From Nitriliruptorales bacterium (lineage in GTDB: Bacteria; Actinomycetota; Nitriliruptoria; Nitriliruptorales; Nitriliruptoraceae), in assembly GCA_030835875.1 (NCBI GenBank), contig JAURQY010000117.1:1-5124 (forward strand): DNA of 5,124 bases, read 5' to 3'. Shown piece by piece: positions 1 to 5,124 of this stretch. The stretch's first letter is position 1, and each line of letters starts with the position of its first letter. Made by a program: the position numbers and the translations under genes. The notes beneath the pieces are model-generated. The model saw nothing but the letters and a program-made list of their open reading frames with translations, searched no databases and was not told the DNA's origin.

Positions 1-945
1 GAGCTCGCACCGAAGCGCATCGCGATGCAGCGCGCGGAGGGCTGGGCGCTCGCCGCCGGCGGCATCCTCGTCGGGCTCGCGCGTGTCTCGGGACCGTTCG
101 TCGCGCTCCTCGGCGTCTCGACCGACCTCGTCGTACGGATCGCGGGTGCCGACCCATCGCAGGGACGTGACGCGCTGACACAGGAGGAGGTCCGCGACCT
201 CATCGCGACCGGCGGGCTCTACGACCCGGAGGAGCGACGCATCATCACCGGCGCACTCGAGGCCGCGGACCGCGTGCTGCGCGAGGTGCTGCGGCCACGC
301 GCGACCGTGCTCGCGCTGACCGCCGACATGCCGGTCGCGGAGGCGCTCCGCCAGCTCGTCGCGAGCGGTCACAGCCGCGCGCCCGTCTACACCGAGCGGC
401 TGGACGATGCCGACCGCATCGTCGGCGTGATGGACCTCGTCGGCGCGGAGGGGACGGTCGCCGACCGAGCCCGTCCGATCGTCGCGCTGCCCGAGTCGCT
501 GGGACTCATCGACGCGCTCCGACGGCTGCAGTCGTCGCGCACGTCGCTCGCGCTCGTCGTCGACGAGTACGGCGGCGTGTCCGGCATCGTCAGCGTCGAG
601 GACCTCATGGAGGAGCTCGTCGGCGAGATCCACGACGAGTACGACCGTGACGTTCGTGACGCCGTGCGCAACGCCGACGGCTCGGTCACCGTCGTCGGCC
701 GTTTCCCGATCCACGACCTCGTCGACGTCGGCATCGAGCTGCCCTCCGATCCGCTCGAGGACCTCGACGCAGTGACGGTGGCCGGCATCGTGAGCGAGCT
801 GCTGGGCCGTCTGCCCGCCGTCGGCGACGCCGTTGAGGTCGCCGGGCACCTGCTGCACGTCGACACCGTCGCCGGCCGCACCGCGGGGCGTGTGACCATC
901 CGCTCCACGCAGGATCCTCACGGGAGCGACGCCGGACGCTCGTGA
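1..945 (+). CDS. HlyC/CorC-family membrane protein, C-terminal part (CBS pair plus CorC_HlyC domain); 5' end outside the window
   Basis: The frame is open from base 1 and gives 314 residues to a TGA at 943-945. The first codons (ELAPKRIAM) match the conserved end of the CNNM/DUF21 membrane domain, so the ATG at 25 is internal and the true start lies upstream. Domains in window numbering: the last hydrophobic segment of CNNM at about 14-48, an acidic linker helix with LTQEEVRDL and PEERRII at about 59-82, CBS 1 at about 98-150, CBS 2 at about 155-210 containing VDEYGG (187-192) and VGEIHDEYD, then the CorC_HlyC (transporter-associated) domain at about 226-302 with the TVAGIV core. Family members sit in the inner membrane with the CBS pair in the cytosol. 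Studied relatives are linked to Mg2+/Co2+ export or polyamine export, so the substrate here cannot be assigned. The usual MTPR before CBS 1 reads LRPR. The next gene is convergent, so nothing in the window is co-transcribed with it. The family call is secure. Confidence 0.93.
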   Translation, partial: ELAPKRIAMQRAEGWALAAGGILVGLARVSGPFVALLGVSTDLVVRIAGADPSQGRDALTQEEVRDLIATGGLYDPEERRIITGALEAADRVLREVLRPRATVLALTADMPVAEALRQLVASGHSRAPVYTERLDDADRIVGVMDLVGAEGTVADRARPIVALPESLGLIDALRRLQSSRTSLALVVDEYGGVSGIVSVEDLMEELVGEIHDEYDRDVRDAVRNADGSVTVVGRFPIHDLVDVGIELPSDPLEDLDAVTVAGIVSELLGRLPAVGDAVEVAGHLLHVDTVAGRTAGRVTIRSTQDPHGSDAGRS

Positions 946-976
946 ACGCAGGTGCAGGAGCGCCGGTCGTCCCGGC

Positions 977-3544
<2,568 letters not shown>

Positions 3545-3550
3545 GAGAGC

Positions 3551-3556
3551 ACCCTA
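3551..3556 (-). promoter_or_regulatory. Possible -10 element (TAGGGT) of the ATPase gene, overlapping an SD-like AGGG
   Basis: On the - strand the sequence before the ATPase start is AATAGGGTGCTCTC followed by ATG. TAGGGT fits the TANNNT form of an actinobacterial -10 box. It ends 6 nt before the A of the start codon, so transcription could begin at or very near the ATG. The same bases include AGGG, 7 nt before the ATG, which could serve as a weak ribosome binding site if transcription starts further upstream. No clear -35 box lies 17 bp upstream. The two readings compete and the sequence alone does not decide. Confidence 0.25.
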
Positions 3557-3647
3557 TTGAGCCTGGTCCGGCAGGGCAGGGCCGGGGGTCCGTCGCTGAA
3601 GGACCGGTCGGCTTGACTCAGAGGTCGCCGACGACACCGGCCGACCC

Positions 3648-3655
3648 AGAGGAGG
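3648..3655 (+). promoter_or_regulatory. Ribosome binding site of the hydrolase gene (AGAGGAGG)
   Basis: AGAGGAGG is a strong match to the Shine-Dalgarno consensus and ends 4 nt before the ATG at 3660. The spacing is slightly short but workable. It decides the start in favour of 3660 over the internal Met33. Confidence 0.7.
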
Positions 3656-3659
3656 ACGC

Positions 3660-4697
3660 ATGGCCAGCGACGATGCGGCCTCCCGTCACGCCTGGGCGGA
3701 ACCGGGCGCGGAGACGGTCGCGCCGGGCGTGCACCGGATCCCTCTGCCGCTCCCGATGGACGGGCTCCGTGCGGTCAACGTGTATGCGATCGAGGATGGC
3801 GACGGCCTCGTCCTCGTCGATGGTGGGTGGGCGCTCGACGTGTCGCGCGAGCTCCTCGAACGGTCGCTCGCGGACCTCGGCCATCGGCTCGCGGACATCC
3901 GCCGCGTGCTGGTCACGCATGTCCACCGCGACCACTACACGCAGGCCGTCGCGATCCGCCGTGCGGTCGGCGCGGAGGTGTCGCTCGGCATCGAGGAGGA
4001 GGAGTCGGTCCGCGACCTGATGCGCGGGACGACCGGCATGCTCGCGAGCCAGCCGGAGCAACTCCGTAGGCTCGGTGCGGGCGCCCTCGCTGACGAGCTC
4101 GACGCGATCCCCGTCGACCTGTCCGAGACGCTCGCGTTCTACGAGGATCCCGACGTGTGGCTCCGTCCCGGACGCATCGCGCTCGACACGCTCGCGCTCG
4201 ACGCGGTGCACACGCCCGGTCACACCCGGGGCCATCTCGTCTTCCACGCGCCCGAGCAGGGACTCCTCTTCGCCGGCGACCACGTCCTGCCGCACATCAC
4301 CCCGTCGATCGGCTTCGAACCCGCGCGGCCGCCGTTCCCGCTGCGCGACTACCTCGCCTCGCTCGAGCGCGTGCTCGCGCTGCCCGACGCGACGCTGCTC
4401 CCGGCCCACGGACCGGCGGGTGGGAGCACGCACCAGCGAGCCCACGAGCTGCTCGCGCACCATGAGCAGCGGCTGACCGACACGCGCGCGGCGCTCGCGT
4501 CCGGTGCGGGCCTCGCGCTCGACGTCGCACGCATCCTTCGCTGGACGAGCCGCGGGCGCTCGTATGAGGAGCTGCACCTCTTCGACCGGATGCTCGCCGT
4601 CCTCGAGACGGCGGCGCATCTCGACGTGCTCATGCTCCGCGGCGAGGCGATCCGCGACGAGAGCGCTGACGCCGTGACCTACACGCTGCCCACCTGA
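3660..4697 (+). CDS. Metallo-beta-lactamase-fold hydrolase with a LACTB2-like C-terminal region
   Basis: This 345-residue protein runs from the ATG at 3660 to TGA at 4695-4697. It has no signal peptide or membrane segment, so it is likely cytosolic. The full metal-ligand set of a glyoxalase II-like binuclear hydrolase is visible: HVHRDH at 87-92 (His87, His89, Asp91, His92), His188 in TPGHTRGH, Asp207 in FAGDH, and His250 in LLPAHGP. The fold starts with APGVHRIPLPLP (21-32) and NVYAI (40-44), followed by VLVDGG (51-56). After the core, about 285-342 (ILRWTSRGRSYEELHLFDRMLAVLETAAHL and onward) resembles the small winged-helix tail of LACTB2-type proteins. Family members hydrolyse thioesters, esters, phosphodiesters or lactones, so the substrate is open. 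A helical insert at about 112-165, between the first metal motif and the later strands, may shape the active-site entrance. The neighbours are divergent and convergent, so it is probably transcribed alone and context gives no pathway. The fold is certain; the exact function is unknown. Confidence 0.93.
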   Translation: MASDDAASRHAWAEPGAETVAPGVHRIPLPLPMDGLRAVNVYAIEDGDGLVLVDGGWALDVSRELLERSLADLGHRLADIRRVLVTHVHRDHYTQAVAIRRAVGAEVSLGIEEEESVRDLMRGTTGMLASQPEQLRRLGAGALADELDAIPVDLSETLAFYEDPDVWLRPGRIALDTLALDAVHTPGHTRGHLVFHAPEQGLLFAGDHVLPHITPSIGFEPARPPFPLRDYLASLERVLALPDATLLPAHGPAGGSTHQRAHELLAHHEQRLTDTRAALASGAGLALDVARILRWTSRGRSYEELHLFDRMLAVLETAAHLDVLMLRGEAIRDESADAVTYTLPT

Positions 4698-5124
4698 GCA
4701 CGCATGGCGGCGGCGTGCCGCCCGTCCGGATGCCAGAACAGGTGGTTCCGGATCGTCGTGCTCGGCGCGTCGACCGCCCGCCACCGTCCGCGTGCGAGCA
4801 CCGCCGCCCGGTAGCCGCGGGCGTCGAGCCCACGGACGATCGCCGCCGCGGTCGTCCCGAAGCGGTCGAGGTGGCGGTCCTCGAGCTCGAGGAGCAGCGT
4901 CGGGCGGTCGCGGTCGAGCAGACCCTCCGCGCCGGCGATCACCCGCTGCTCGGCCCCCTCGACGTCGACCTTGATGACATCGACGCGTTCGACGTCGTTC
5001 TTCCTGCACCACGAGTCGAGCGTGACGACCGGCGTCCGCAGCTCACGGTGCCGCCAGCCGGCGTTCGAGCCGACCCCGTCGGCGAGCGAGGCGAGGAAGG
5101 CGCGGCCCGGCACGGGGAGCCCGC
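4679..5124 (-). CDS. FkbM-family SAM-dependent methyltransferase, C-terminal part; 5' end outside the window
   Basis: The frame is open from the right edge and encodes 147 complete codons to a TAG at 4679-4681. A GTG lies at 5113-5111, but the reading frame continues upstream through GLP to the window edge, so that GTG need not be the start. The family signature is clear: TPVVTLDSW (30-38 in window numbering), then VDVIKVDVEGAE (47-58), then LLLELEDRHLDRFG, and near the end RNHLFWHP, where related proteins often have NYLF. Whole FkbM proteins are usually about 200-300 residues, so the N-terminal half with the SAM-binding glycine-rich motif lies beyond the window. Family members O-methylate sugars or small molecules and often sit in glycan or natural-product loci; the one neighbour seen here gives no such hint. 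Its 3' end overlaps the end of the hydrolase gene by 19 bp in convergent orientation. The family call is good; the substrate is unknown. Confidence 0.85.
   Translation of the reverse strand, partial: GLPVPGRAFLASLADGVGSNAGWRHRELRTPVVTLDSWCRKNDVERVDVIKVDVEGAEQRVIAGAEGLLDRDRPTLLLELEDRHLDRFGTTAAAIVRGLDARGYRAAVLARGRWRAVDAPSTTIRNHLFWHPDGRHAAAMRAQVGSV

Larger units (their letters stand above)
3545..3659. promoter_or_regulatory. Divergent intergenic region between the ATPase and hydrolase genes
   Basis: These 115 bp separate two divergent starts and must hold the 5' signals of both genes. On the - strand, TAGGGT lies close to the ATPase start. On the + strand, TTGACT at 3613-3618 resembles a -35 box, but no convincing -10 follows at 16-18 bp. 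Inverted elements are present: GGTCC (3587-3591) with GGACC (3601-3605), the palindrome GACCGGTC (3602-3609), and GGTCGGC (3606-3612) with GCCGACC (3640-3646). Some such matches are expected by chance at this GC content. The assignment as a control region comes from the gene layout; no operator is demonstrated. Confidence 0.55.

Noticed and set aside
25..27. ATG at 25 as the start of the CorC-like gene
   Set aside because: The upstream codons to the window edge encode ELAPKRIA, which belongs to the conserved end of the CNNM domain, so the gene begins before the window.
3613..3618. TTGACT as a -35 box for the hydrolase gene
   Set aside because: No TANNNT-like -10 box lies 16-18 bp downstream, and the region just before the ribosome binding site is GC-rich. 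It is kept only as a note within the intergenic region.
3618..5012. A 464-codon open frame on the - strand across the hydrolase and part of the methyltransferase
   Set aside because: It is Arg-rich and low in complexity, and it lies opposite the certain hydrolase frame and out of frame with the recognised methyltransferase on the same strand. It is a high-GC shadow.
5111..5113. GTG as the start of the methyltransferase gene
   Set aside because: The frame stays open to the window edge, and a start here would leave out the SAM-binding half of an FkbM protein. It is more likely an internal Val codon.

Overview
The window is dense, very GC-rich bacterial DNA (clearly above 65% G+C by eye) with GC-rich third codon positions. 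Together with the gene families present, this suggests a high-GC actinobacterium, perhaps a Thermoleophilia/Solirubrobacterales-type lineage. That placement rests on composition and general protein style, not on a marker gene, so it is tentative.

Layout from left to right: (1) the 3' part of a HlyC/CorC (CNNM plus CBS pair) membrane protein gene on the + strand, 1-945, whose start lies before the window; (2) a complete P-type cation-transporting ATPase on the - strand, 977-3544, convergent with the first gene across a 31-bp gap; (3) a 115-bp divergent intergenic region, 3545-3659, which must hold the 5' signals of both flanking genes; (4) a complete metallo-beta-lactamase-fold hydrolase on the + strand, 3660-4697; (5) the C-terminal part of an FkbM-family methyltransferase on the - strand, 4679-5124, whose 3' end overlaps the hydrolase gene by 19 bp and whose start lies beyond the window.

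Adjacent genes alternate in strand (+, -, +, -), so no two genes here can form a simple operon. The CorC-like protein and the P-type ATPase are both inner-membrane proteins of ion-handling families, but their convergent arrangement gives no evidence of co-expression. The hydrolase and methyltransferase look like general metabolic or accessory enzymes with unknown substrates. Only the divergent ATPase/hydrolase pair could share a control region.

I saw no RNA gene, mobile element, CRISPR array, tandem repeat or sign of a defence system. The window reads as ordinary chromosome. The items most worth a second look are the altered ion-site residues of the ATPase, the possible leaderless start of its mRNA, spaced GGTCG motifs in the divergent promoter region, and the convergent gene overlap.
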